Part shown: positions 22,972 to 34,703 of the stretch, one piece after another
Layout: every line of letters starts with the position of its first letter
Position numbering within the stretch: position 1 is the first letter of the stretch
Source: Parachlorella kessleri
Lineage: Eukaryota; Chlorophyta; Trebouxiophyceae; Chlorellales; Chlorellaceae
NCBI GenBank assembly: GCA_001598975.1
Contig: BBXU01000818.1
Location: forward strand, 1-64,000
Direction: 5' to 3'
Length of the DNA: 64,000 nt
Translations under genes and position numbers: made by a program
Notes under the pieces: model-generated
What the model saw: only the letters and a program-made list of their open reading frames with translations
Databases searched by the model: none
What the model was told of the DNA's origin: nothing

Positions 22972-24715
22972 TCACAACCCTGGGCAGTAGTTATTTAGGC
23001 TGCATTTGCTGTGCAGGCCTTCAGCGGGATGCAGCCGTCGAGGACGCTCAGGTTGCACCTGAGCGCCAGGCAGCAACATCTCCGCCTGCTTTTCAAGTAC
23101 CTGTGAAAGGTGCACAGCCTGGACTTTGGACCTCAGGACGCTGCCTGGCAGCCCCCCCTCTCTTGCTCCGCATGCGGCACCTACCACCTGGGCTTCGGCT
23201 ATTTGTTCCTTAAAGAACAGCCTCTCAGTGTGGGGTGGTGACACGCCTGACAGTCCCCACCTGCGCTTTCTACGGCTAGGAAGTGCTTGGCTCCCACCCA
23301 AGGCAGCCGATCTTGTTAGCTGAGCTGCGTGCGAGCTTGCGGCTGCAGAGGTGCTGCTATGTCAGCAGTGCTCCAGCCGTGCAGCAAAGCCTGTCAGGCT
23401 GAGCCACATGAAAGCAGCCGCTAGTTAAACCGGTGAATGGTGCAGCGCTGGAGTCGGGAGCGTGGGCGTTAGCTGCATCAAGTGGCACCTACAAGCTGTG
23501 ACTTATTGCAGCCACCTGCAATGGCTGGAGCCGCAGCTGGAAGTGTTCCAAGAAGATTTTTATCGACCTGGAGAGGTTCCTGACGGGGAACTGCCCTCAA
23601 TCAATGCCTGCGCTTGGTTAGGGGAGGTAGCATGGACAGCCTTATGAAGAGTGCTGCTGCGCAAGGGTGGATTGGTCCCCACGTTTGAAAACACTGTGCT
23701 GAGCCTCGACCACTGCTGCTTTGCCAGGTCCACAAACGCCAGTAGCTCTGGCTGAGAGTGCATTGCACACAAGTCTATCTCAGGTTCGTCATTAGCAGCG
23801 TCCCTCAGCCACATCTGCTAACAATGCATTGGAAAAGTGTCCCATCCCTTCGGTTATCCTGAAATGTAGGACAGTGCTGGCCTACTCCAGGAGGTCCAGG
23901 GGGCCCTCCACCCCCTGTTGAGCTATACATGGTGGCAGTTAGTTCAGGTGGGAGCAAAAACAGCTAGACGTGCCCTCTTACATGTGGTGAATGTGCTCAG
24001 CCTGAAGCGCATTTAGCATGGCACGGAGACGCCCTTGAGGGCTGGCTGCTGCATTGTGACTCTGTCTTATGATTGGCAATCGGCTGCTGAGATTGGCTAG
24101 GCTCCCTGTGACTTCTGTGGCTTGGCAGCGACTATTTCCCAGCTCATATGTACATCCGGTCTGGGGCGGCGGCTGGTTTGTTATTCTGTTGTGGCAGGGC
24201 ATGAGAGTTTTGTCCCGTCGGAATTAGATTTTGCACTTCCCACTGTAGCCCGCCCACTAGTGCTATGAAACACCGAAGCGGTATCGGAAATGTTAATGAC
24301 AGGCTTGAGGAGCTACCGCTCCGTCACTCAATGAAACTGCCGGTCAGGGTCGTCTTGCCTGTTTGTGCAGGCCTCTCTGCAAAGCACTCTCCTGAAGGAG
24401 CAGACTGTTGTTCAGTACATTCCAATATAGTGACATATGAAGCAAGAAGACCCCAGTGGCGAGAGCGGCTTGCCAGCGGCCTGGGCAGTTCCACGGTGTT
24501 GGGGAGTGCGGCTCTCCGTTGAGCCATGCAAGGCTGACTTCCTTCTGCTGCAGCTCCATAGCCTGCAGCGTAGCCAATGGTCTGAATGTCAGGCTTGGGA
24601 AGTGCTTGTCAAGGCGACCGCCAGACCTGGAGCAGATGGAAGAGGAGCATTGAAGCCCCCTAGCTTGAGTTCTGTTGATCCACCGAAAAGTGGATTTAAT
24701 GCTCCAGGCAAGGTT
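22972..24715 (-). CDS. Hypothetical protein, 3' six exons
   Basis: Exons 24,627-24,715, 24,359-24,562, 23,982-24,114, 23,568-23,803, 23,188-23,285 and 22,972-23,100 join in consistent phase and end at TGA (22,972). About 262 residues are encoded. The order is a Gly/Pro-rich N-terminal piece (FGGSTELKLGG), a helical segment (SPQGRLRAMLNALQAEHIHH), an acidic segment with DLAKQQWSRLSTVF, a basic patch (PSRRKRRWG) and a short coiled-coil-like end (AEAQVLEKQAEMLL). The donor of exon 24,359-24,562 is GCAAGA, so this would be a GC-AG intron. Two overlapping frames are open in that exon; the phase-consistent one is preferred. 5' exons, expected between 24.7 and 25.1 kb, were not found. No family recognised. 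Confidence 0.5.
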
Positions 24716-25234
24716 CTGTGCACTTTTGCTTGGTGTGTCCGTTCAAGGCTGCAATAGTGCTTGCAGGCAGCAGCTTATGCAATCATCCCACATCATACAC
24801 ATGAGGCTTGACCCTCTTCCCCTTTGTGCCTGTACCTGTAAGTGCAGTGCTTTGCAGAAGCAGACATCAAAAGGTTACATACCCAGGCCAGTACTTCATA
24901 CTTCATACTTTGAGGCCCAGGAACATCAGCAAGCTTCATGGACAAGACTTGCAAACTTGCTGGGACCTCAGCAAGGGACTAAAGGCACCTAATTAAAGGC
25001 ATTAACAAACGGACATCAGGAGCAATTCAATACACAAAAGGAAAATCGCAAAGCAAGCGCTGCATGAGAGTGGTACAAGGCACAAAGTACCACAAGTTGG
25101 CAGCGAGTAGGGGATACTTACAAACCCATTGCAGGAATTTGCCACAGCGGCAGTGCTGGAAGTTGCAAGGGTACAGCCCGTAAGAGAGTTGTGGAGCACT
25201 GCAGCTGTACCGTGGTGTGACATCGCCGTGAAGG

Positions 25235-26066
25235 TCACCGACCCTTGGCAAAGAAGGTCTCCAGGACTCTGTAGACCTGCTTTGGCAGACCCTTTTGACC
25301 AACCAGTGGGACCAGCTCCACCACCACAGCTGGGCTGGCACCCTGCTTCTGCTGCCTCGCTGCAGCAGCCTGGCGCTTGGACTCGCGCTTACGCTTGCCC
25401 AGCAATTGTGTGCGAGGCGCCGGGGGCGCGTACAGAATGAATGGAATAACTGCCGCAGCTTGGGGTAACCCTGCCAGCACATCTGCTGCGTACCGCTGGG
25501 CCTGCCGCTGGGCAAGCCGCTTCTTGGCCTTGGCCCCCTTGCTGCGCAGCTGCTTGGCCTCAACCACGGCATAGAAACCCCAGCCATTTGTGTAGAGCAG
25601 ATCACCTCTGCCGGTGCGAGTGTGGTACTCATGACCCACAAGGTAGGGAAAGAGGGCGGCAAACGTGGGCGGCGGTGAGCGGAGCATGTGGAGAACCACG
25701 CTGCGATCCCCATGTGTAAGGTTGCGCGGCAGCTCCCAGTGCCGCAGTGCTGCAGCCACCTGGGCGGCATGGACCCGCGGTAGCTGCTTCATGGAGCACC
25801 TCCACAGCCAGCCGCAAGCACCGCTGCGTCTGCTGAGTGCAGTGCGTGTAGCAGGCACCCCTTGTGGATGTGCCTGAGGGTACCAGGCTTTCAGGGTCGC
25901 CAGCGTGGCACCAGTTGGCTTGGGGGTGCATGGGAAGTCCTTGAGGCAGCTGGGAGAAGGATTGGCCCATGGCACCAGCTGCAGAATGCTCTTTCTGTAT
26001 TTCAGGCCATGTAGCGTCAATAAGAGCTGGTCCACAGGATTCTTAGCGGCCAGAAGGCAAGCTCCC
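25235..26066 (-). CDS. RecB-like PD-(D/E)XK nuclease domain protein, terminal exon
   Basis: Predicted DNA nuclease. The exon follows an acceptor (gacaagtgcag) and ends TGA at 25,235, giving about 276 residues. In the middle is GRGDLLY, then 10 residues, then VVEAK. The Asp of GD and the Glu and Lys of EAK fit the metal-binding D...ExK core of PD-(D/E)XK enzymes. Seventeen residues later comes QAQRYAADVL, matching the Q-x3-Y motif of the RecB/Cas4/lambda-exonuclease branch. A basic linker (GKRKRESKRQAAAAR) and a short conserved-looking end (PKQVYRVLETFF) follow. The upstream exon(s) with the start codon were not located. TGTAA (minus) occurs near 25,120. It is on the same strand as the recombinase and methyltransferase genes. 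Activity is inferred from motifs only. Confidence 0.6.
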
Positions 26067-27523
26067 TGCACTTGTCGGCAGTCAGCATGTATGTCCTTAA
26101 CAACTTGAAGAAGAGTGAAGTCACCAGTACTGTGTTAAAAGGCGGGTGCAGCCATGGCATGCATGTCTATACTAAGTAGGTTAGCTACCTAACCGGGACT
26201 CGCCTTCACATTTTGGTAGCATGGTCCTCCGGCCAGCACAGTCACACCCACGCAGGCCGAGAACAAATATCTTACACTTTCAAGTGTGCTGCCTGCAGCT
26301 CAAGCAGCCCATCCTCAGCATGCTACTGGCTTCGAGTGGCAGAAGGCAAGCGGATGCGCCAACAGGTCACCTTTGGGCAGCCCAAGCACAATGATGATCA
26401 TAAACCTGCAGCGCCACATTGCCATTGTCAGCCTTGTATCACAAGCAGTTGAGGCAGGTTCTCAAAGCAGCGTACATGAATAGGGGACCAACGTAACTGC
26501 TGTCCATGCACATATAGACAAGCTGCAATAAAGACACCTTTGTCTGCTGAAAGGCCTTGAAATGCCCCCTAGGGCCGCTGACGGGCTGTTGAACAATCAA
26601 AAACAGGGTGACAAAAAGCAGTGCTGTGGTGTACGCCTGTGGTTGCGTTGCTGTCAGAAGGTGGGGTTGCGCTCAGATTGCAGTGCCAGACGTGGTTCTC
26701 TAGTGGGGGTATATATAAACTACCCAGCCTCAAGATCAGGCTGAGACGCCAGGCCCATAGGCTAGCTAGGCTAGCTAGGCCTTGCCTTGCTTACTCGTAC
26801 GGTGCGCTCCACATGTGTACAAGTGCTGGCCTTTTTATTGCAAGGTCGCCAGTGGCTCTGAAGTGGGAGGGTAGAGGAGTATTGCGAGCACAGAACTTTG
26901 TCACATTAAGGGAGCTGTACTGCCGTCCCATGATGCAGTACAAACCCAAATTATGGGTGCCAGCTGTGCACGTCGATCCCATAGGCATGGCATGCAGGGG
27001 CAGATGCAAGTGTCTTAATTAAGCGCTGCCGCCGCAAGGTTGTTGATCAACGATGAGGTGCATGTCAGAGTGCTTCGTCCTAATTTTATTGAAGCATGTG
27101 GGCCTCAACTGGCCCAATGAAATCCATGCGCAAGCCGGCATTGGCGACTCACTGGCAGTAAGCCGTCTTTTTGCCGCTTACTCTTCTAGCTACTAAGGCA
27201 TACTAGAGGTAAGCCTGCATCCTCAGCGACTATGCAATGAGTGTACTTGTCACCACCTTACACCCAGCTTTCAAAACTCTCACTCTGCACGCACACTGGC
27301 AGTATCCAACCTACACTCACCCACCGCCGGTGTTAACCGACCCGGTGGGCAGCACGGCAGCAAGCCAACAGGACGCTGACTAGACCCAGCAACGCAGCGA
27401 CCAAGAGAAGTGCATGGTGGCTTAGGCACCAGCGACCTCGCCCATGGCCCATGCCGTTCATATCCAGCCAGTCAGCTAGCATCGCCTTCCTGCAGCAGAA
27501 TTACCAACGAAAGGTTGATTTTG

Positions 27524-27541
27524 ACACACACACACACACAA
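27524..27541. repeat. (AC)9 microsatellite
   Basis: Uninterrupted AC dinucleotide run of about nine units. Confidence 0.9.
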
Positions 27542-27663
27542 AGTACCTTCAGATTTTGGTTTGTGGAGTTGCAGTTTACGACCCTAATACATCCTGGCTT
27601 CGCAATTAAGCCAATATGACCTTGCAGGTAGTTAGTTACTTAGCAACTAAAACACATACTTAG

Positions 27664-27668
27664 TTACA
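27664..27668 (-). terminator. TGTAA polyadenylation-type signal after recombinase gene
   Basis: TTACA on the plus strand, i.e. TGTAA on the minus strand, lies 78 bases beyond the recombinase stop codon. The distance is suitable for the chlorophyte-type poly(A) signal. Confidence 0.4.
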
Positions 27669-27745
27669 TAGAAGCTAAAACAACTGGCCGGTGTGGGCTG
27701 TTCATATACATGGTGTATGTTGGTCAGTACTTGATGGCTTCGGCT

Positions 27746-30700
27746 TCACCTGAAGGCTTCGTGGGCTTGGCAGGCCAAGCGGTACTCCCTGTCTCCCTTG
27801 CTCCTGGCATCATAGTTTGTAGACCATCTGGCCACGCTGGTCAGCATCATGCTGGCCAGACCCTTCTCGGCGGCCTGCACTTGAAAGGAACAGTATCAGT
27901 CAGGCAAGAGGAGGCCCGTCTGTAATATTTCATCAAGCGGGTCTGGTCCACAGAAGTCAACATCAAGGCCCGTTGGGGTGCTGAGAGGCCTCAACAGGTG
28001 GCAACTTCGCCGCACGGGCCAGCCAACAGCTGTGTAAAGCACCCCACTAACAAGTAAGGTGTCAGTTACTCACCCTGACAGCCTCAGGTCGCATGTCAAG
28101 GAAGTCGCGGATGCCTGTTACGTACGTTTTCCGCACAGAGCGGGAGCAGACGTCCTCCCCGGCGACATCCCAGCAGGCGGGTTTGAGGTATGATGAGAAG
28201 GTGCGGGATGTGGGGAAGGGCTGGCCGCGGTCGTTGATGAACAGTGCCAAAGTGTCCGGGGCAGCCAGCTGGCCGCGTCCAGTCTGGATCCACCACCTCG
28301 CGAGCTGCACAGCAAAGCAAGGCACACATTAATGATCACATGAGGCTAGTGTGCTAATCAACAGTTCCCTTCAGCCCGAGCCATAATGGCAGGAAACAGC
28401 TGCAGCATGGCTCACAGTCACCAGCACATCCTTGGCCTGGTCTCTTTCACATATACTCAAGGTAAGGGCAAACAACACATAGCAAGAGAAGCATATACAC
28501 TCTTCTGGCCATTACAACAGCTTGTATAGAAATGCCGTCTGCATTGCCTCCTTTGCACTACCAGCGACGCTCTTCCACTGCAGCCCCTTCCCAGTGCCAC
28601 ATGGTTTCAAGACAAGCGCCTCTCACAAGTCAGTGTCTTCCCAGCATGGCGCAACACCACCTGCTGGAAGACTGGGTCACTGTGCAATACCACCTGCTCG
28701 CCGTGGCTCCCCTCTGTCTGCAAAAAGGGACAAGTGGCCAGGTGAGAAACAAGCAGAAAGTACAAGACAGTCGGCAACTTCTCCACTGTCATTCTGCGTG
28801 TAGATGCCACCCCCGCGAGAGCGGGTTCAATTAATGAAAATATAACTGGTCAAGCATGCCCATTTGTGCCAATGCGATGCAGACATAAGGTTGGCACCAC
28901 CAAGTCCAAGAGGTGTCCTATTTGGCCAAGCAGGAAGGACTGTAAAGGTATGTGCCCGCCATGTGGTCACCTAACACTCCAGTAGCCATGTTGTCCCATA
29001 CAAGTGCCTGCTGCTTGGCCCCTTACAGCCGTAGAACCAGCCCAATCCGGGTGGGGAATGCGGGTTAAGGAAATATTTAGCTTCCCTTGCAAACTTGGCG
29101 GCGTGGAGAAGGGCCGTGCCTGTTATCACTGAGCTCACCTTGTGATGAACAATGCGAAACTGCACCAGCTGCTTAATACCTCTCCGAACCACCTCCACCC
29201 TGCAAGGAAAACAGCATAATGCCTCAAAGCGAGTCCAGTGTGCAGCAGGACACTCACAAGGGTAGTCACAGGTGTAGATAGCTATTGACTCCCTTCACCC
29301 ATGTGGAGGTGCTCTGCGCTGTTTTTGTTACATGGGCATGCTTGCGCAGCAGTGGTGCAGGAAATCAGGAGCCCCGGTTCGCTGCGAAGGTTGCCTCCTT
29401 TGGACTTGGGATCACCAACACCTACCTGGTATGCTGACAAACAAGGTTTGCTTCACCGTGCCTGACATCTAGTAGAAGCACTAAGCCATAAACACCAGGC
29501 TCGTGGGCCCCCACAGCTACTCACCTGTTGCCCAGGCAGAAGGGATCCCTGCAGTCCGTGCTATGGGTGCAGGTCCTCAGGGACAACGCGCGCGACTCAA
29601 TGTTCGCAGCCTGCCTCTCCATCTCCTGCTGCTCCTGCTGCTTGCGACTGGACCAGGCTGGTCTGCCCAGCTGCTTGAGCAGGTGCTCATGCTGGCGCTG
29701 CAGCTCCACCAGCTCAGCACCCTCCTCAGCCAGCCACTTGGGGGGCAGCAGGACCAGCTCCCTCACCGCGTTGGAGCGCACAGGCGGGCCGTACGCAAAG
29801 CCCAGCAGGCCCAGCAGCAGTGCCGCCTGCATTGTACCAGGTAAATAAACATAGCTCATGACCGACGAGAAGTAAGTCGAGCTTTTGCAAGTTGAACAGA
29901 AGGAGGGGGCAAAATGTTTACAACTTGTTGGTGATGGCTTCTGCACACCTGGCACACGTCTACATGACTATAAGAAGCCCATTGTACGCTTGGGGACTTG
30001 CACGGGTTCATAGTGCTACGGACCCGGAGCACGGACCACGCTTACCATCAATCCAGTGCCAATCAATTTCACTCCGACCAGCACAGTGCTGCTGCAAACC
30101 CTGCCTCCATACCTGAGCAGCTTTGGCCTTCTTGCCCAAAAGCTCCCCTGCCTTGGCTGCGCGGAAGGCTTCCTCCATGCGCGATGTGACATGGTGTATG
30201 ATCAGCCCTGGATGTGGCTGCTTGTTGTCAGCTGAGCGTGGAATGGCAGCGCCCTCCTGGACAAAGCTCTGTCTCACCTGTTGATACCTGTAGCCCAGGC
30301 AAACAGGGTGTGGTCCGATGTGCAAAGAAGGGCCTTTACAATTGACTGGACAAAGCTTACATCCCACGCTGGACGCAATGGATTGCTGGCCTGCAAAAGC
30401 GCCCAAAGTGCAACTTGCTGTCACAAGAAAAAGTGGTGCAAGACTGCGCCAGCAGCAGCACGGCTGGTGCCCACCATTGCTCCAGGCGGTCCAGCTCGTC
30501 TTGGTCCGCACCCAGCGCGGCGCGCCTCAGGAAGTTCACCACAGCCAGGGCAGACTTGGCATGGAGCTCCAATGTGGACACGGCCGCACGGCGTGCCCTC
30601 AGGAACGCAAAGAACCTCAGGACCAGGTGCCCGTCCTGTGAGCGGAAGGTGGCCCAGGGTATTGCTGCTGTACATGCCAGCATAGTTGGAGCCGTCTATG

Positions 30701-32302
30701 CATGCATTTGTTACCCTAGCAATCAAAAGACCCAGCCACTGTCTTAACGTGGAGGTGGTGAGCAGGCTAAGCTGCCTTAGAGGGCAGAGAAGTCATACAT
30801 GACTGTCTTGGCAAGACATACGGTTGTGAAAGCTCTTAGGTTGACGTGTTTCAGACGCCAACGACCCTGAAGGAGTATGCACAGAAGGAGTTCGCCGTGA
30901 GACAGGTTGACAAGCTCATAAATAACAGCTTAAGTTAGTACGCACCAGGTACAAAAGGATGGAGGCGTCCTGCGGCTTGCAGCTCCCTGACAAGACAGCA
31001 AAGCCAGCAAACTCTGTGATCCTTGACAGCCTGCAGCTGCTAGTCGGCAATTCAGTAGTGGTCTGCAAATCTGGTTAGCCGTGAAGGCGGCGAGGGTTCA
31101 ATGCAAACAGCAGGTAGATACATATCACAGCAGCTTGGCCCCAGCAAGAGGTCGCTGCCATTCGGGCAGCAGAAGAAATGAGCATAGCCTACCTGGTTTC
31201 GCAAGTGGCACTTGTGCAGTGCTTGCCTCGTGTGATGATGGTGGTTGGCTGCACCATGCACACAGTGTCACAACATGGATGCCCCTGTCAACTCTACTAA
31301 GCCGCAGATATCTGGACAGCAGTGTTCGCATGGCTGGGCAACAACAAGTACAGCTTCGGTCCGTTCAGGAGCAGTGGTATAATACATTCAGAGGGCTTCC
31401 CACGTGGGTGTGCACATGCAATGCATATGCATACGTGGCAGCACACCAGTGCCATCCAATGTAGCATGTGCGTCTCACTGCTCACCTCGCGCAAATGGTG
31501 ACCAAGAAGTAGCAGCTCTGTGCCCAGCCGTGAACCCTCCGCCAGCTGCCCATGACCCCCGCTGACGCTACCCATGCCGTAGTGCGCCAGCTTCACCAGA
31601 CTCTCTGGCACATAGAGCTGGGCTGGAGTTGAGCGAGGCACAGTTACTGGCCGGCTGACAGCTTGCAGCTGCAGGTCAATTGAGCATGCAAGACACTGGG
31701 CTGCAAGGGTTTGGGGAGAGGAGTGTAGCTCCTTGACCAGCCTGGCCAGCGGAAGGAGTGTCTCCACGGCTACGCTGGCTGAAAAGGCGGCCACCTGGAG
31801 TGTGTCAAGGAGGCTGCGCTCTTGCACAGTGGCTTTACGAGCCACTTTGCGGGCCAGTTTCGAGACCCAGGCGGCATCCACGCCCACTTCCAGCAAAAGG
31901 CTCTGGGTGTCGGTGCCAGGAGCCCACAGCTCCCCGTTGCTGGACCGCAACACTGCCAGGTGCTCAACAGCCCCACCGCTGACAGCCACGGGGCAGGTAC
32001 TCAAAACCGGAGGTGACCTGGAGGTGGCACACAGGTGTTCTGTCGGTGTTGCAACGCACTGAACATGTCTAGCACTGCGCATGCCGCATGGCATGCAGCT
32101 GATGACACGTGCACGAGCGTCTGAGCGTCCATCGGGCCTGAGGTACGTTTTGGGTATTATCACTGTATCTGGTTCGCATTACCTCGTCATCCTGGATGGT
32201 GCAGATGGTGCAGTGCTGGCAGTTGTTTTGCTTGTTTTCAGGAATGGCTTGGAAACTCGCCTTACCCACCTCAGCTGCACGACCAGCCCTGTACCCAAAC
32301 AT
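27746..32302 (-). CDS. Tyrosine recombinase (phage-integrase fold), 10 exons
   Basis: Predicted site-specific recombinase, 641 residues. Exons: 32,183-32,302, 31,486-32,058, 30,946-31,062, 30,475-30,635, 30,113-30,287, 29,525-29,826, 29,139-29,199, 28,661-28,717, 28,074-28,304 and 27,746-27,874. All phases agree and no frame is broken. It starts MFGYRAGRA with a Cys-rich patch (CQHCTIC). A ~190-residue domain of unknown type follows. Next is a helical core-binding region (about 240-380). The catalytic domain comes last: first Arg in YGPPVRSN (R399), a Cys/His knuckle ending DCRDPFCLGNR, candidate Lys in VHHK (K503), box II Arg in SRSVRKTYV (R580) and the nucleophile Tyr in WSTNYDAR (Y620). 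The His of the H-x-x-R motif is Ser, and the second His/Trp site is divergent. It may be an intron-rich domesticated Crypton-like or other YR transposase. Activity is uncertain. Confidence 0.8.
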
Positions 32303-33006
32303 CAGTGCGCCGGATAAGAGAAAGATGACAGCGGATCATGCAAAGCAGAGTTGACTTTGACTTGACAGATGACAGTGCCCCATACACAGACATTGGGAAG
32401 GGTGGCTAAATCAGAAGAGCGTAGTCCAAGAGCATACTGCCACCTGGCCCTGTTGCCATGAGTCCCCCACAAGTGGGACCCACCAAAAAACAAACCACAG
32501 GGTGTACTATGCCCACAAACCACAAGTATCGAACTTTACAGAGTAGAAGGGTGGCACTCAATTATTACCTGGACACCTAATGCTGGTAAGGCTTATCCCG
32601 CAAGGTTCCATATGCGAAACTTCATTGAATGCCTATCAAATGCAGGCATGCTCTACAGCAAAAAGCTGGTATACATATTAACAATTGTTGACAATTATGT
32701 ACTTGCAAGTACATAATAAAATAACTGACAAGGCTTACTAGTAGTACCATGTTTAGAAGCAAGAGGCACCGTTTCTAGGAAGAGACACGTTTCATAGGAT
32801 CGTCAATTACGCAGTCCTGCCATAAACACTGTTTGTCTGATTAGCAGTTTAGAGAGTACACTAGGTTGCCATCGCACGCCTGTTGCAGGCTCGCCACACT
32901 CGGCCGAGCAAGTTCCAAGGACGAAAGCATACATGCATGGCAGTCAGCATACGGGTCAACACAGATATCATAAATTGTAGACAGGCGGGAAGGTCCCAGC
33001 CAAGCC
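32303..33006. other. Intergenic between recombinase and methyltransferase genes
   Basis: Contains the recombinase promoter, the methyltransferase 3' region and a retrotransposon 3'-end fragment (32,425-32,527). The AT-rich stretch 32,620-32,740 has no coding signal. Confidence 0.5.
32425..32527 (-). repeat. Second copy of the LINE-like element's 3' end
   Basis: This segment aligns with about 4225-4320 in the same orientation. It shares gagtcccccac/t, the core tgtactatgcccacaa and ccacaag, at roughly three-quarters identity by eye. Similarity stops near 32,527, as expected for a severely 5'-truncated insertion. It sits between the methyltransferase and recombinase genes. Confidence 0.55.
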
Positions 33007-34703
33007 TCAGTCAAGGTGGCGCGGTAGAACATCTGCAAGTGGGTGCAGCAGCAGGTAGCAAGATATATAAGTGTCGGTGCGTGAAATGCTTGGGCTGCTA
33101 CAGACTCTGACATTGTTGTTGCCACTGTAGTAGACATCTGCCTTCCTCATGAAGCACACAAAGGTGCAACGCTTACCCTGGAGCCGCAACGTTGAGGCTT
33201 GCTGGGTGCTTGGCCAACCAAGAGCTCTGCAGGGGCTGGCCCTGCATGCCCTTGCTCGTATAAATATGTAGGCAGTGAAGCCCGCACCGCTCCCTGCACA
33301 GAAATGCTGTTGAATAAGGGCAAGGCCCTCCCTGCAGTCACTGCTCATGTGCACCATTGCAGGTTGGGCTTTGCATGAGCTTTCCTGGAGCACGAAAGGT
33401 GGCTGCATGCAACAAGCTGTAAGTGGCCACCAAAATACTGGCAGAATACGTGAGGTGCCCGACCTACCTGACATCCTGACGGTTAGAGTGTCCACCAGCT
33501 CGACCGGACCGAAGCCAAGTTGCAGCATGGCTTCCTCTGGGTTCCCTCGCATAGCATGCTGGACTACGGCCACGGCCTGCAGCGTGCTGGACGCTGCAAA
33601 TAGCCTGCCAAATGCGGCTTTCCCTGCCGGGGGGATGCCGTCCCAGAAGGAGTAAGCATGGGTGAAGGGGTCTAGGGTGGTCACCTACAGAGAGGGAGGG
33701 TATGTGCGCCTATGACAGCCAATAAACGCTGGATGCAACATACAAGGGTGCGGCATGCATGCACCTCAAGCAGTACTCAGTGTCACCCACAGCTTCAGCC
33801 ACAACACGCTGCAGACAGCCAACCCTGGTTACAAGCCAACCTGCTCGATAAGGGAGTGTCTGATCTCAGGCTGAGCCAGGTGCTGCGAGAGCACGCCCTT
33901 CTCCTGCAGCTCTCCTACCGTCAACTTCAGGAATGCCTCTGCGTTACACAGCACTGTCCTCAGATGGCATCGAGAAGGATCAGAGCCTGTGGTTCTTGCC
34001 CCATGTCCTGCTTCACACCGCTGTGCTAGGACTCACCAGCCTTGTGCACCTTAATGGCGTCCACTTCGATGCCAAACGCTCCTTCCAGCCCTGGCCAGAC
34101 GAGGGCTTGCAAGAGAGGCCTGCAGCAGATCAAGTGGCAAGCAACATTGTTAGTGACCACAGGCCAACCAACATACCAACGTGTGAAGGCATGTATGAAG
34201 GCTGCTTGCTTCTAGACTAGGAAGCATGGCAGCCACAGTGGCCCAGTCATCACAGGCTGACCTTCCAATGCCGGCACCGACGTCCACAAGCTTGCTGTGG
34301 CGGTCTAGCCCACATGAACGGTTCATTACTTGCAGTACTTTCAGAAAGGAGGCGGTTGTGAGCGATCCATAGAAACCGAAGCCAAAGTTCCCTTCACCGC
34401 CACCAAGTTTGTTCTGCAGCAACCTGGGAAGGTGTAAGGGCCTGATCACCCGGTTTCCAAGCTAGTTATTGCTTGCGCAAGGGCAGAGCACGGGCGTACA
34501 TTATACTTGCGGATCACAGCCTCCAAGATGGAGTGGCTTGCTAGCTGCTCCACCATGGCACGGTCAGCCGCCTCAGGCAGTAAGCGCTCCACACAAAAGT
34601 CTGTGCAGTGGCGCTTCAGAGCAACTTGTTTGGATCCATCAATCAAGTGCACTTGCCGAAATAAGGGCGCAAGCGGGAATTGCCAGGTGGGAGGTGACTT
34701 GCA
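33007..34703 (-). CDS. Class I SAM-dependent methyltransferase, Dot1-like fold
   Basis: Predicted methyltransferase. Exons 34,507-34,703, 34,262-34,423, 34,037-34,119, 33,841-33,938, 33,468-33,684, 33,177-33,293 and 33,007-33,032 join exactly (900 bases, 299 residues plus stop). The order is a helical lead-in and YGSLTTASFLKVL, the helix before motif I, a layout also seen in Dot1-like enzymes. Next is the SAM-binding motif I LVDVGAGIGR, the acidic loop FGIEVDAIKVHKA and a motif IV-like THAYSFWDGIPP. A strand-helix end follows with TVRMSGSGAGFTAYIF. There is no N/DPPY motif, so it does not look like an amino-DNA methylase. Protein, RNA or small-molecule substrates are all possible. The N-terminus is missing; an exon opening with ATG at 35,076 is a candidate but its phase is unresolved. 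Confidence 0.75.

Larger units (their letters stand above)
26067..27745. other. No resolved gene; probably 5' exons of the nuclease gene
   Basis: This interval must contain the start of the minus-strand nuclease gene, but no exon chain was convincing. A possible exon is 26,387-26,422 on the minus strand, after a CTGCAG acceptor, but its phase does not match. Two copies of gctagctag lie at 26,761-26,778. An (AC)n microsatellite lies at 27,524-27,541. Confidence 0.4.

Noticed and set aside
23121..23323. Plus-strand exon with a CSACGTYHL zinc-ribbon-like motif, suggestive of a KDZ-type transposase
   Set aside because: Only one Cys pair is present, no partner exons were found, and the minus strand gives a longer phase-consistent exon chain here.
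33007..34703. DNA adenine methylase of a DIRS-type retrotransposon
   Set aside because: No N/DPPY motif, and no RNase H or reverse transcriptase between it and the recombinase.
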